Assembly (NCBI GenBank): GCA_964638155.1
Contig: CAZWYI010000025.1
Location: 1 to 32,061 of the forward strand
DNA from: CAYZTD01 sp964638155
Lineage (GTDB): Archaea > Thermoplasmatota > E2 > DHVEG-1
DNA length: 32,061 bases
Reading direction: 5' to 3'
The first letter of the stretch is position 1. Every line of letters starts with the position of its first letter. This document shows positions 1 through 9,100 of this stretch, piece after piece. The notes under the pieces are model-generated. The model was not told the DNA's origin. It ran no database searches and saw nothing but the letters and a program-made list of their open reading frames with translations. Made by a program: the position numbers and the translations under genes.

Positions 1-8
1 CATCCTGT

Positions 9-33
9 TTAACAGACAATATTTGTCTGTTAA
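9..33. repeat. Perfect 11-bp inverted repeat with 3-base loop
   Basis: Two 11-base arms (9-19 and 23-33) are exact reverse complements around TAT. An outer CATCC (1-5) / GGATG (46-50) pair could extend the structure. It lies downstream of the 3' end of the minus-strand methyltransferase gene (ends at 87), so it could be a transcript-end hairpin or a protein-binding site. The left context is outside the window. Confidence 0.5.
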
Positions 34-86
34 TTATTTATTTCGGGATGAAGCCTGTCCTATTATTGATATTTATTGTTTTCAAA

Positions 87-581
87 CTAATAGATATATG
101 GTATTATTCTCCAAGGTGTTTTTTTCATAAATTCTTTGTAATCCTTTCCGTATTGGTTTATCAATCTTTTTTCCTCATCAAGAATACTTATGATAATAAG
201 TGGTATTGCAATTATTGCAATTGAAAGGGCTATAATTGAATTAAAAAAAAATGCAAGTCCAAATCCTATAACGATTAGAGAAGTATAATGGGGGTGCCTG
301 ATTTTTTTAAATATTCCATCTGTTACAAGCTGCCCATGGTATGTTTTTTGCCAGAATATCTCCCATTTAAAGTAGATATACGTTCCAATTAGAAATATTA
401 TTATTCCAAATATTATGCTTGGAATTAAATTTGAAGATATTTTCCAAATATTGTATATAACAGTTATCGGGCCTATTAAAATAATCAAGAGTAGAGGCGC
501 GTAATGCGCAATAAATAATGCTCTAAGTTTTTTCGGCGGTCGGTATTCAGAAAATATTTTAAAAAAACTTGTTTTGTTCAT
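87..581 (-). CDS. Isoprenylcysteine carboxyl methyltransferase-like membrane protein
   Basis: A 164-residue integral membrane protein of the ICMT/PEMT-like methyltransferase family. There are about four hydrophobic segments (about residues 28-45, 53-72 and a long stretch at 100-133). The family signature is visible in the C-terminal half: a GIFKKIRHPHY motif at about 89-99 (the RHP element), then EEKRL, then YGKDYKEFMKKTPWRIIPYI at the end. In this family these form the S-adenosylmethionine and carboxylate binding site on the cytoplasmic side. The substrate in archaea is generally unknown and need not be a prenylcysteine. The ATG start is 3 bases from the stop of the KaiC-like gene upstream, so the two are probably co-transcribed. 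Confidence 0.8.
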   Translation of the reverse strand: MNKTSFFKIFSEYRPPKKLRALFIAHYAPLLLIILIGPITVIYNIWKISSNLIPSIIFGIIIFLIGTYIYFKWEIFWQKTYHGQLVTDGIFKKIRHPHYTSLIVIGFGLAFFFNSIIALSIAIIAIPLIIISILDEEKRLINQYGKDYKEFMKKTPWRIIPYIY

Positions 582-583
582 AT

Positions 584-1345
584 TTATACTAATCGAATTC
601 CGCCTTTATCTATAGCTATGTCATGAGGTTTTAGTGAGTGTTTTGTGTTTCTCATTTTTAAAACAGAGAGTTTTCTTCTATCCATAGTAGGGTCGAAACT
701 AAGTTTTATCACCCCATCAGCTAAAAACTCTGATATTCCATCTCTTGAAAGCATTTTTGATCCAACTGGCAATTCAGAAGTTACAATTGATGTTGAATTG
801 GTTGATTCTAAAGCGTTGATTATGTACCTTAAATGCAGTCTTCTAGTAGGCATTGATACTCCTTTTGGTATTTCATCTGGGTTTATAAGGCTTGTATCAA
901 TATTTGTTTCTTCTCTTTCTCTTATATACATTGGCATTTCTGACAGAGGCGTTATTGAATCAAGAACTATTCTATCATAATCGCCTGACATTATTTCATC
1001 TGTCATTTTTTCATATATTAGTTTTTTATTTATATTAAGATACAAAAATTTAGCCTGCTGTTTTGCTATTGCTTCTTGAAAATCGAAACCTAATAATTTT
1101 GCTTGTTGAATTAAACCTTCTGATTTTTTATCAAGACTTAAAAACAAGCATTTTTCATTATTTTTGATTCCTTCATATATGAATTGAAAGCAAAATATAC
1201 TTTTTCCTCCGCCAGGTGGGCCTGAAACTAGGGTTATTGATTTTTTTGGAAAACCTCCATTTATTTTTTCATCTAAACCTTGAATACCTGATTTAACTCG
1301 TTCCATACTGCATCCCGTTTTTTGTATACTATCAAAATCTTGCAT
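584..1345 (-). CDS. Single-domain KaiC-like RecA-superfamily ATPase
   Basis: A 253-residue KaiC/RadA-type P-loop ATPase. Visible features are the domain entry RVKSGIQGLDE (16-26), a Walker A GPPGGGKS (42-49) and a Walker B-like segment RIVLDSITPLSE in the middle of the protein. There is one ATPase domain only, unlike the double-domain cyanobacterial KaiC, and no DNA-binding extension. Archaeal single-domain members are implicated in signalling or pilus/archaellum regulation (ArlH is a relative), but the role of this one is unknown. Two starts are possible: ATG at 1345, which fits a leaderless transcript from a TATA box near 1370-1375, or ATG at 1306 (MERVKSG), which fits family N-termini better and is preceded by GGGATG. 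A second KaiC-like gene lies nearby. Confidence 0.85.
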   Translation of the reverse strand: MQDFDSIQKTGCSMERVKSGIQGLDEKINGGFPKKSITLVSGPPGGGKSIFCFQFIYEGIKNNEKCLFLSLDKKSEGLIQQAKLLGFDFQEAIAKQQAKFLYLNINKKLIYEKMTDEIMSGDYDRIVLDSITPLSEMPMYIREREETNIDTSLINPDEIPKGVSMPTRRLHLRYIINALESTNSTSIVTSELPVGSKMLSRDGISEFLADGVIKLSFDPTMDRRKLSVLKMRNTKHSLKPHDIAIDKGGIRLV

Positions 1346-1357
1346 ACAATATTTCAG

Positions 1358-1376
1358 TATATAAAGGGGTATATAT
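1358..1376 (-). promoter_or_regulatory. Candidate archaeal promoter for the KaiC-like gene
   Basis: Read on the minus strand, two TATA-like boxes occur: TATATA at 1370-1375 (about 27 bases before the ATG at 1345) and TTTATATA at 1358-1365 (about 27 bases before a start that would leave a 30-base leader to the ATG at 1306). Which box is used would decide the start codon. Confidence 0.45.
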
Positions 1377-1454
1377 TATCTTATCCATTTTCAACTGATT
1401 TTTTGCCTTATTTTCCTTTAATTTTGTTAAAATGATAACTAATGTATAGAAATA

Positions 1455-1462
1455 TTTATATA
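1455..1462 (+). promoter_or_regulatory. TATA box upstream of the 75-residue unknown
   Basis: TTTATATA on the plus strand, about 53 bases before the ATG at 1512. With the usual TATA-to-start distance of about 26 bases, transcription would begin near 1485 and give a ~27-base leader carrying the Shine-Dalgarno site AGGTGAT at 1502-1508. Confidence 0.5.
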
Positions 1463-1511
1463 CTTAGCAAAATAAAAATAAATATGGATAAAATAAAAAT
1501 CAGGTGATGAA

Positions 1512-1739
1512 ATGACAGACAATAACGTACATATCTGGATTTGGCTTCAAAATGGACGTGTTATAAAGGCTATTTTAAATGCAGGTAATGGCATATTAAA
1601 GATTTTCGACGAAGATGACAACCTGATATTAAAGAGAACTGGCTTAAATAAAAATGATTTAAAAGAAGTAGAAACTTGTATCATAAAATATGGTGCAAAA
1701 AGACTAGATGGTCATGAAAAACCCTTTAGATTCCTATAA
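1512..1739 (+). CDS. Small conserved-looking protein of unknown function
   Basis: A 75-residue soluble protein that I do not recognise. It is supported as a real gene by its own TATA box, a well-placed AGGTGAT before the ATG, and a compact ORF filling the space between two convergent KaiC-like loci. The N-terminal half looks like beta strands (HIWIWLQNGRVIKAIL, then GILKIFDEDDNLILKRTG). The second half is a short helix with a lone cysteine (EVETCIIKYGAKR). There is no signal peptide or membrane segment. Its stop is 2 bases from the stop of the convergent second KaiC-like gene. Position between two KaiC-like ATPases suggests, but does not show, a partner role. Confidence 0.7.
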   Translation: MTDNNVHIWIWLQNGRVIKAILNAGNGILKIFDEDDNLILKRTGLNKNDLKEVETCIIKYGAKRLDGHEKPFRFL

Positions 1740-1741
1740 AA

Positions 1742-2515
1742 TTATTGATTATTTATTTCAACATTCTTATCAGGGTGAACCACAATTCCTTTTTCAGTAA
1801 TCTCCATTAAAAAAATCTTTTTTCTATGTTTTCCATATCTCATTTTTATGATTTCAATAGCATTCTTTCTAGTATCCTTTTCTTGAACATTATAAAGAAC
1901 AATTATCCCATCAGCAAGAAATTCTTCAATCCCCGATTTACTATATCTTTTTGGAACTGGATCGGTTTCAGTTACAAGAAAACTAGTAGCCCCTGTTTCT
2001 TCAAAAAAACTAAAAAGCTGCTGAAGATAAACTCTATAGTTTTTATCTTTAGTTACAGATGCTGCAATAATTGCAGTTAAAGAATCTACAAAAATTGCCT
2101 CAGGGTGAAAATCTTTAGGAATTACTAGAGGTTTAATTTTGTATGATAGTTCAGTTGCAGAACCAGATCCACCAATTGATCCAAATTTCATTCTCAATAT
2201 ATCAAGAGGATTTACTTTTTGAACTAAAAACGTTTCATCTTCAATATATTTTTTTACATCCCATCCAAAATTAGCCATACTTTTAATTATTTTCTCTTTA
2301 CTTTCTTCAAAACTAACATACATGCAGTGTTTTCCTTTTGATACTAGATTATAGCAAACCTCTCTGCAGAAAGTACTTTTTCCAGTTCCTGGGCCACCTG
2401 CTAGAAGAATAGAACTACCTTGTGGTATACCGCCATCTGCAAATAGTTCATCAAAACCTTGAATCTTGGTTTTTAAAATATCTGATTTTTCTTCTTTTTT
2501 TTCTTGGTTAGCCAT
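1742..2515 (-). CDS. Second single-domain KaiC-like ATPase
   Basis: A RecA-superfamily ATPase of about 257 residues from the preferred start. It opens with KTKIQGFDELFADGGIPQG, then Walker A GGPGTGKST (40-48), and has a Walker B-type AIFVDSLTAII in mid-protein. A TDPVPKRYSKSGIEEFLADG segment matches the ELPVGSKMLSRDGISEFLADG segment of the first KaiC-like protein, so the two are paralogues. The ORF runs upstream to a TTG at 2542, but an AGGTGA site sits 9 bases before the ATG at 2515, making that start more likely. The C-terminal tail VVHPDKNVEINNQ is polar. The pilin-like gene lies upstream on the same strand, 111 bases away. Function is inferred only as nucleotide-dependent signalling or assembly. 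Confidence 0.85.
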   Translation of the reverse strand: MANQEKKEEKSDILKTKIQGFDELFADGGIPQGSSILLAGGPGTGKSTFCREVCYNLVSKGKHCMYVSFEESKEKIIKSMANFGWDVKKYIEDETFLVQKVNPLDILRMKFGSIGGSGSATELSYKIKPLVIPKDFHPEAIFVDSLTAIIAASVTKDKNYRVYLQQLFSFFEETGATSFLVTETDPVPKRYSKSGIEEFLADGIIVLYNVQEKDTRKNAIEIIKMRYGKHRKKIFLMEITEKGIVVHPDKNVEINNQ

Positions 2516-2652
2516 TTTTTGCATTTCACCTATATTATTCAAATTTATTTCTTATTAACACAATTAAAAATTATAGTTTTTTTTTATCATCACATCCTTT
2601 ATATCAACAAACTATATAATATAATTCATAAAAAACTTTCTTATTTTAGATT

Positions 2653-3588
2653 TCAACCTATTACTGTTCCAGTGCCTGTTTGAATACCAATTTCAACAAT
2701 AGTAAAATCAACATCAATAGTTTTATCATTTGGAGTAATGCTAATATAGCTTGGATCTGAAGGGTTGTCATATGCTACGTTTATAGCTCCATTTTCATTG
2801 TATTCCCATAGTACTCCTCTGTCATCTTCAAGTAAACAGTTATTCCAACCTTCTAAATAATCTGAATATATATTGATACTACTAATACTTGTATCATAAT
2901 GGGCGATATGATTAGTGTAATTTGTTCTAATATAAGCTGGTTCTATCATCCATGGTGTAGTATTTTTTCCAGGCACACAATCAAAAACTGGGATATAATA
3001 ATTTATTTTAATTGATGAGCTGAGGTTATCGATAGTAATTGCAGGATTTACTCGTGTGACCTCTCCTGTATCAAACTTACCTCCACTTTGGTTTAGAATT
3101 ATTCCTCCTCCCTCAAGTGCGTACTCTATGTCGTAGTTTAGATACATGCTATCCATTTGATATATAACAGAAGTTAGCGGAATACCATCAATATATTCTC
3201 CTACTGCTGGAAGAATATCTATTTTGTTTTCCCCTGCTGCTGCATCTTTGTCAACTATTCTAACACTACCTCGTGTTTGAGATGAAACAAAATATGGTAG
3301 TCTATCTGATCCAAGAGTAATTGGAGAAGAAATAGGAGAATGTGCTATAGTTTCACCTGAGTTTATAACACCAAGCATTGACTGGGTTTCAATCACAGAT
3401 TTAAGATGAGAGAACTGATTTTCTACTTCATCTACATGATCGTTTTCTTTTTGTTTCATAATCTCAGGAATATATACAAGCTGAATTGTAGAAAGAATTA
3501 TTGCAACAAGTCCCACGAGTAAAAGAGCTTCAATAACCCCAGCAAGTGCAGAGTTATTTCTAATTATATTTTTTTTCAATCCCTTCAT
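2653..3588 (-). CDS. Pilin-like membrane-anchored extracytoplasmic protein
   Basis: About 310 residues with an archaeal type IV pilin-like N-terminus: a short basic leader (GLKKNIIRNNS), then ALAGVIEALLLVGLVAIILS, a hydrophobic helix resembling a class III signal peptide or pilin helix. The remainder is a polar, cysteine-poor extracytoplasmic domain with several N-x-S/T sequons (glycosylation candidates). It is much longer than a minor pilin, and resembles large pilin-like proteins of methanogens and haloarchaea; the function of those is unclear. Start choice is uncertain: TTG 3597 lacks a ribosome site, ATG 3588 overlaps GAGGGTGATG, and TTG 3579 has the best spacing (7 bases after GGTGAT) and gives the tightest signal peptide. 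The downstream KaiC-like ATPase could be functionally linked, as ArlH is to archaellins (inference). Confidence 0.65.
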   Translation of the reverse strand: MKGLKKNIIRNNSALAGVIEALLLVGLVAIILSTIQLVYIPEIMKQKENDHVDEVENQFSHLKSVIETQSMLGVINSGETIAHSPISSPITLGSDRLPYFVSSQTRGSVRIVDKDAAAGENKIDILPAVGEYIDGIPLTSVIYQMDSMYLNYDIEYALEGGGIILNQSGGKFDTGEVTRVNPAITIDNLSSSIKINYYIPVFDCVPGKNTTPWMIEPAYIRTNYTNHIAHYDTSISSINIYSDYLEGWNNCLLEDDRGVLWEYNENGAINVAYDNPSDPSYISITPNDKTIDVDFTIVEIGIQTGTGTVIG

Positions 3589-3733
3589 CACCCTCAAGTA
3601 TAATATTATATGTATTAACTATATCTTATATTTTTCCAATTATTATGTCAAATAGTTAAAAAACCATTAAATAAGGTATATTTCATTCAAATTAACAAAT
3701 TATAGTATTTATAGCAATCGGGGAGATATAATT

Positions 3734-4993
3734 ATGGCTCAAACATTTGCTGAAAAAATTCTTGCAAAATATGGAAAAAAAGATGAAGTTGAACCTAGTC
3801 AAATAGTTACTGTTAAACCAGATCATTTATTAACTCATGATAACACCGCAGCAATCATTCAAAAAATAGATTCCGAACTAGAAGAATATGGAATATATTC
3901 CAAAGATTTATCAATAATAGTTCTAGATCATGTAGTACCTGCTGCATCGGAAAAAACAGCTACTAATCATAAAAAAATTAGAGAATTTGTAAAAAAATAT
4001 GGTGTAAAAAATTTTTTTGATGCTGGAACTGGTATTTGCCATCAAATAGTTTTAGAAAAAGGCTTCGCTCTACCAGGAAAACTTTTACTTGGTAGTGATT
4101 CACACACTTGTTCTTATGGGGCAGTTGGTGCTTTTTCTTCAGGGATTGATCGCACTGAAGCTGCTTCTTTAATTCTTACAGGTGAAACTTGGTTGAAAGT
4201 TCCTGAAAGTATTAAAATGATTTTATCAAATAAATTAAGTAGTGGTGTTTCAGCAAAAGATTTAATTCTTCATATTATAGGTGATATTTCTGCATCTGGT
4301 GCGACATACTGCTCAGTTGAATATCATGGAGAAACAAATCAATTTTCAATGGATGAGCGTTTTACTATAGCAAATATGGGAGTTGAGATGGGTGCAAAAA
4401 ATTCAGTTTTCTTTGTTGATGATGTAACTAAAAAATATTTATCATCAATTGGCGTGAATAATTCATACAATCCTGTTCATGCTGATAAAGATGCAAATTA
4501 TAGTGAATTCCTTGAATATGATTTATCAAAACTTGAACCAATGGTAGCATGTCCTCACACAGTTGACAATGTTAAACCAGTCTCAGAAATGATTGATCTC
4601 GAGATACAACAATGTCTTTTAGGAACCTGTACAAATGGAAGACTTTCTGACTTAAAGATTGCCGCAGAAATTTTACAAAATAAAAAAGTTCATCCAAGCG
4701 TTAGATTCCTTGTTTTACCTGCATCAAGAGACATATATAAAAAAGCAATAGAAAAAGGATACATTTCAAATCTTGTAAAATCTGGTGCAATGGTTCTTCC
4801 ACCTGGCTGTGGCCCTTGTCTTGGAGCTCATCAAGGAGTGCTTGCACCTGGAGAAAAATGTTTAAGTACCGCAAATAGGAATTTCAAAGGTCGAATGGGT
4901 TGCAAGGATGCTGAGATTTATCTAGCTAGTCCAGAAACGGTTGCAGCATCGGCAATTAAAGGTAAAATTAGTGATCCTAGAGAGGTGATTTAA
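3734..4993 (+). CDS. 3-isopropylmalate dehydratase / homoaconitase-type large subunit
   Basis: A 419-residue aconitase-superfamily catalytic subunit (LeuC/HacA type). It interconverts 2- and 3-hydroxy tricarboxylates or 2-alkylmalates by dehydration and rehydration at a [4Fe-4S] cluster. The three cluster cysteines are visible: C299 in GTCTNGR, and C359 and C362 in PPGCGPCLGAHQG. GTGICHQ and GSDSHTCSYGAVGAF are the expected substrate and cluster-loop motifs, and NRNFKGRMG near the C-terminus is diagnostic. GGGGAGAT precedes the ATG. The small subunit follows after 2 bases, with its ribosome site inside this gene's 3' end. No leuA, leuB, aksA or lysine genes are in the window, so leucine, isoleucine (citramalate), lysine and 2-oxosuberate pathways cannot be separated. 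Confidence 0.9.
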   Translation: MAQTFAEKILAKYGKKDEVEPSQIVTVKPDHLLTHDNTAAIIQKIDSELEEYGIYSKDLSIIVLDHVVPAASEKTATNHKKIREFVKKYGVKNFFDAGTGICHQIVLEKGFALPGKLLLGSDSHTCSYGAVGAFSSGIDRTEAASLILTGETWLKVPESIKMILSNKLSSGVSAKDLILHIIGDISASGATYCSVEYHGETNQFSMDERFTIANMGVEMGAKNSVFFVDDVTKKYLSSIGVNNSYNPVHADKDANYSEFLEYDLSKLEPMVACPHTVDNVKPVSEMIDLEIQQCLLGTCTNGRLSDLKIAAEILQNKKVHPSVRFLVLPASRDIYKKAIEKGYISNLVKSGAMVLPPGCGPCLGAHQGVLAPGEKCLSTANRNFKGRMGCKDAEIYLASPETVAASAIKGKISDPREVI

Positions 4994-4995
4994 AT

Positions 4996-5478
4996 ATGAA
5001 AGTGTGGAAATATGGTGATAATATAAACACTGATCAGCTTTTTCCTGGAAAATATACCTATACATGTAGTACACCAGAAGAAATTAAACCACATCTTTTA
5101 GAGGATTTGGATTCAGATTTTTCAAAAAACGTTGAACCAGGTGATATTATATTTGCTGGTAAAAACTTTGGATGTGGCAGTAGCAGAGAGCAACCGGTTG
5201 TTGGCCTAAAAGCAGTAGGAATAAAGGCAGTTGTTGCAGAAAGTTTTGCAAGGATCTTTTATCGGTCTGCAATAAACCAAGGTCTTATTTTAATTGAATG
5301 TCCAAAAGCAGTTAAAGCATATAACAAAGGTGACAATGTCGAAATTGATATTGATTCAGGAAAAATAGTTGTTGGAAAACAAGAATTTTCTTTTCCTAAA
5401 CTTCCAAAAAGAATTCTAGATATAAGAGAAGCAGGAGGACTTCTTGAATATACTCGTAAAAAATTAAAAGAGAAATAA
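4996..5478 (+). CDS. 3-isopropylmalate dehydratase / homoaconitase-type small subunit
   Basis: A 160-residue swivelling-domain subunit (LeuD/HacB type) that pairs with the upstream large subunit. GDNINTDQLFPGKY (7-20) starts the domain and GKNFGCGSSREQ (55-66) carries the substrate carboxylate-binding loop. AESFARIFYRSAINQG completes the family pattern. The loop after PGKY, which sets substrate range in archaeal members, reads YTYT (20-23). I recall the methanogen isopropylmalate and homoaconitate loops as YLVM and YLRT types, so this reads as a third type closer to the Pyrococcus-like PGRYN-T form. The ATG follows GAGGTGA at 4982-4988, overlapping the previous stop region. A run of seven Ts at 5484-5490 just past the stop could end the transcript. 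Confidence 0.88.
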   Translation: MKVWKYGDNINTDQLFPGKYTYTCSTPEEIKPHLLEDLDSDFSKNVEPGDIIFAGKNFGCGSSREQPVVGLKAVGIKAVVAESFARIFYRSAINQGLILIECPKAVKAYNKGDNVEIDIDSGKIVVGKQEFSFPKLPKRILDIREAGGLLEYTRKKLKEK

Positions 5479-5488
5479 AAGTATTTTT

Positions 5489-5995
5489 TTATTTTTCTTT
5501 GTAAAAAATATGTTCTCCTTTTATATGTTCTTTTGCTAAATTTTTATATGTTTCAGCGTTTTTTATGCTCATTTCTTCGAATTTTTCATCCTGTTTTATT
5601 ATTTTTCCAGGTATACCAAGAACAAGACTATTTGGCGGTATTTTTTTATTTTCTGTAACAAGTCCACATGCTCCAATAATAGAGCCTTTTCCAATTTCAC
5701 AGCCGTTCATAAGAGTCGCGTTCATTCCTACTATGACATTATCTTCAATATGTGCACCATGAACAATTGCCCCATGTCCAATTGAAACCTTTTTACCAAT
5801 TTTAACTGTATGTTTTGAGTCAGTATGTAATACAGCACAATCTTGAACATTTGAACCTTTATCTATTTCAATTAAATTTTTATCGCCTCTAATAACTGCA
5901 TGCGGAAAAATTCCACAATTATCTTTTATTTTTACATTTCCTATTATAACTGAAGTTTTTGAGATATAACATGATTTGCCTATTTTTGGTTCCAT
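5489..5995 (-). CDS. Gamma-carbonic anhydrase-like hexapeptide-repeat protein
   Basis: A 168-residue left-handed beta-helix protein of the Cam/YrdA/PaaY family. Hexapeptide periodicity is clear over residues 16-125. The family's conserved residues are present: FPHAVIRGD (R36, D38), VQD (Q51, D52), and a metal-ligand set H57, H74 and H79 with the H-x4-H spacing of Cam, suggesting a trimer with Zn/Fe/Co at subunit interfaces. The proton-shuttle acidic loop of Methanosarcina Cam is not evident, so this belongs to the shorter CamH/YrdA type. Many of these have weak or untested carbonic anhydrase activity, and some act on acyl-CoA. It is convergent with the small dehydratase subunit (10-base gap). 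A TATAAAA-like box about 44 bases upstream implies a short leader. Confidence 0.85.
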   Translation of the reverse strand: MEPKIGKSCYISKTSVIIGNVKIKDNCGIFPHAVIRGDKNLIEIDKGSNVQDCAVLHTDSKHTVKIGKKVSIGHGAIVHGAHIEDNVIVGMNATLMNGCEIGKGSIIGACGLVTENKKIPPNSLVLGIPGKIIKQDEKFEEMSIKNAETYKNLAKEHIKGEHIFYKEK

Positions 5996-6169
5996 TTTTT
6001 ATAACAACCCATTCGCTGAAGTAAAAAATATTTTTTATAGTTTATCTTTTTGATCTGATTTTTTTCTAATTTTTTATATTTTAATAATAAATAGAAACAT
6101 AGAAATACATGTTATAAGATATTAATTATGACATACCTATTGGGGGATTTATTGAGAGGAAGGTCAAAA

Positions 6170-9100
6170 ATGTCACATGCGAGTAAAAGATTTAGAAATA
6201 AAATTGTTGTAATATTATTGAGTTTACTGTTTTTCTTTGGTTTTTTCAATCTGATTACTAATGTAAGTGCAGCTAATGACTCTACTCTAAGAATTGAAGA
6301 AGTTGTTTGGGATGGAAATATAGTTGAAGGTGAATTAACTGAATTTACTGTAAAAATTAAAAACGAGGGTCCGGAAAATTTTTCTGGAATAGTAGAAATA
6401 GCGTTATATGTAGAAAATCAATTTAGAGAATCAAATTCTAGTTCTTTTGATATAGATGCAGGTGAAATTATTTCTATACATCTTGAATGGACACCCACCT
6501 TTGGAGATGATGAGTTACATCGTTTGGTATTTGTAATAAATGATGATTTCAATAACATTTGGGATACCTATGAGCTTATAAATGAAAGAGATACCAAAAT
6601 AGAAATTAATAGTATTACTCTTCCTGATGTTTTGTATACCGATGAACGTTTTTTAGTTAATGCCAGTGTAACAAATTATGGTACTAGCACTGATGAAAAA
6701 ATTTCTGCAAGACTTAATTCTAGTGTGGACGGAGAAATTGAAATTATAGAAAAAACTGGTTTAAATCGGGATGAAACACATTATTTTATGTTTAACTGGA
6801 CTCCAACTAAAATAGGAAAACAAAAGTTAACTCTCTATATTTTCCTAAATGATGAAATAGAGGACTCAATGGAAAAAAATGTTAAAGTAAATATAGCTAG
6901 ATATGACTGGTGGGATGAAAAGTGGCACTATAGATCTGTGTTATCTCTTAGAGGTACAGGTAATTATTCCAAGAGTTTTAATTTTACCAATATATTAAAA
7001 AACCTAAATGTTAAAAAGCCAGTTTTTGAAAATGAAACATTAAGAATAGTAAGATATTCTCAACAAGGAAAAGTAATAGGTATAGTCGAAAAATATAGTT
7101 TCAATGAATCAGATGGTTTTAATAAAACAAAAAATGCAACTGGTATCTTAAAATGGATTATCAATTCTAGTTCAAATATTAATTATTATGCAGTATATTT
7201 TGATGTTGAAGCAAATATTGGAAACCGATCAAAATTAAATGAAACATATATTGGAAATGCGTCTCAGGATATATCGATATATTTAGATGAACGTCATGAA
7301 AGTTGGTGGGTAGAATTAGAAAGTCCTAAAAAATCAACTTTTATTCTTGCAAATGAAAATATAAATATTAGTGTTATTTCAAAAGCAAAAATAACAAATG
7401 TTTCTGCAACTATTAGTAGAACCGGTGTATTGTCTGAAATTTATAATATCGCTCTAGAACATCTAGGCAATTTTACTAATTGGTATAATAATAATTTTTC
7501 CTTAAGTGAGGAGGGAAACTGGACTTTTACTTTTAACTGTCTTGATAATTCCAGTGTATTTTATAATTTCTCAGAAACATTTTACGTTGGAAAACCAGAT
7601 CTCTCTATTAATAATATGACAGTTTCAAGAGCTAATGAAGAACCATACAGTGATTTTTACAAAGATGATATTTTGAATATAACTGTATGGGTTGAAACGT
7701 TATTTTCATCTGTAGAAGGAGTTAACATATCGCTTGATATCATTGATACTGAAGATGAAAAAAATTTATTTTCTGATTATATTTTACGAGATTTTGATGT
7801 AGATAGTAAAACAAAACTTGTCTTTAAATGGAAAGCCAATATATCTGGTGAATTTAATATACAAGTTCTAGTTGATTCTGATAACACTGTTTCTGAAATA
7901 AATGAAAATAATAACATTATAGAGAAAGAAATATCTGTATACGAATGGCCAGATCTGTATGTTGAAGATATTGTTTTACCTAATTTTAATTTAACAGAAC
8001 TTGATAAAGTAAAAATCGTTGCCGAAGTTGGAAATAATGTAAATTTTCCTGCAAATAATTATAAAATAGGTCTTTTTATAGAGAAAAAATATAGGGAGAA
8101 TCCAAGTATTAAATACGAAAATCTAGTTTATAATACTACTTTTAGTATAAATGGTGATTCAACAAAAGAAGTATCACTATACTGGGAGTCAGCTGAAGTG
8201 GGTACTTGGTCTGTTGGAGTTAAAATATTTTGGAATGAATCAAAAAAGGATTTTAATCCTCTAAATAATATGTTTCTTTCTCCTGATTTCATCTCTGTAA
8301 AATCTGTTGAAGTTAGCAAGCCAACTATAGAAAATGTAGTTGTAACTCCACCGCAGCCTATTCAAGGAGATTTAATTACAATATATGCAGATGTTTATGA
8401 TGATAATGGTCTTAGTAGTGTTAAGATTAATTTTACCTCTCCCGATAATTCTAAATATTCTGGATCTATGGTTAGATCACTAGGTAATCGTTTCAAATAT
8501 AGTTTTGATAAAACTTCTGAAATTGGAGAATATATCTTTATTATCAATGCAATAGATGGTAGTTCAAATAAAAATTTCAGAATTTATAATGGTGTTTTTA
8601 AGGTTTTTGAAGATAATATTAAACCTGAGATTATTTATGTTTCTGCAAATCCAAAAGTTCAATTAGTTAATAAATCTGTAAATATTTTAGTTCTACCCAA
8701 TGATAATATTGGAATTTCTGAAGCAGAGGTTACAATTTATGGTCCAGATGGATTTTATCTTGTAGATGATATGAATAGAGAAAATGACAAATATGTATAT
8801 GAAAATGTATATAAAAATGTAGGTTTATATAGATATTATATACAAGTTAAAGATGATGCGGGAAATCAAGTTGTTAGCAAAGAAAATAATTTTTGGATTA
8901 CAAAAGATCTAAAAGATTCAGATAGCGATGGCATTCCAGATGTATGGGAAGAAAAATATAATCTTGATCCTTTTAATGCATCAGATGCAAATATTGACTA
9001 TGATAATGATGGATACACTAATCTTGAAGAATATAAAATGAATACAAACCCTAGAAAAAATATTTTATTACAAAATGTAGTATCAAAAATAGGACAAAAT

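Noticed and set aside
6128..6169. Upstream ATG and TTG as the start of the CARDB protein
   Set aside because: ATG 6128 has no ribosome site. The ATG at 6170 follows GAGGAAGGT and gives a regular signal peptide, although the TTG at 6152 after GGGGGA cannot be fully excluded.
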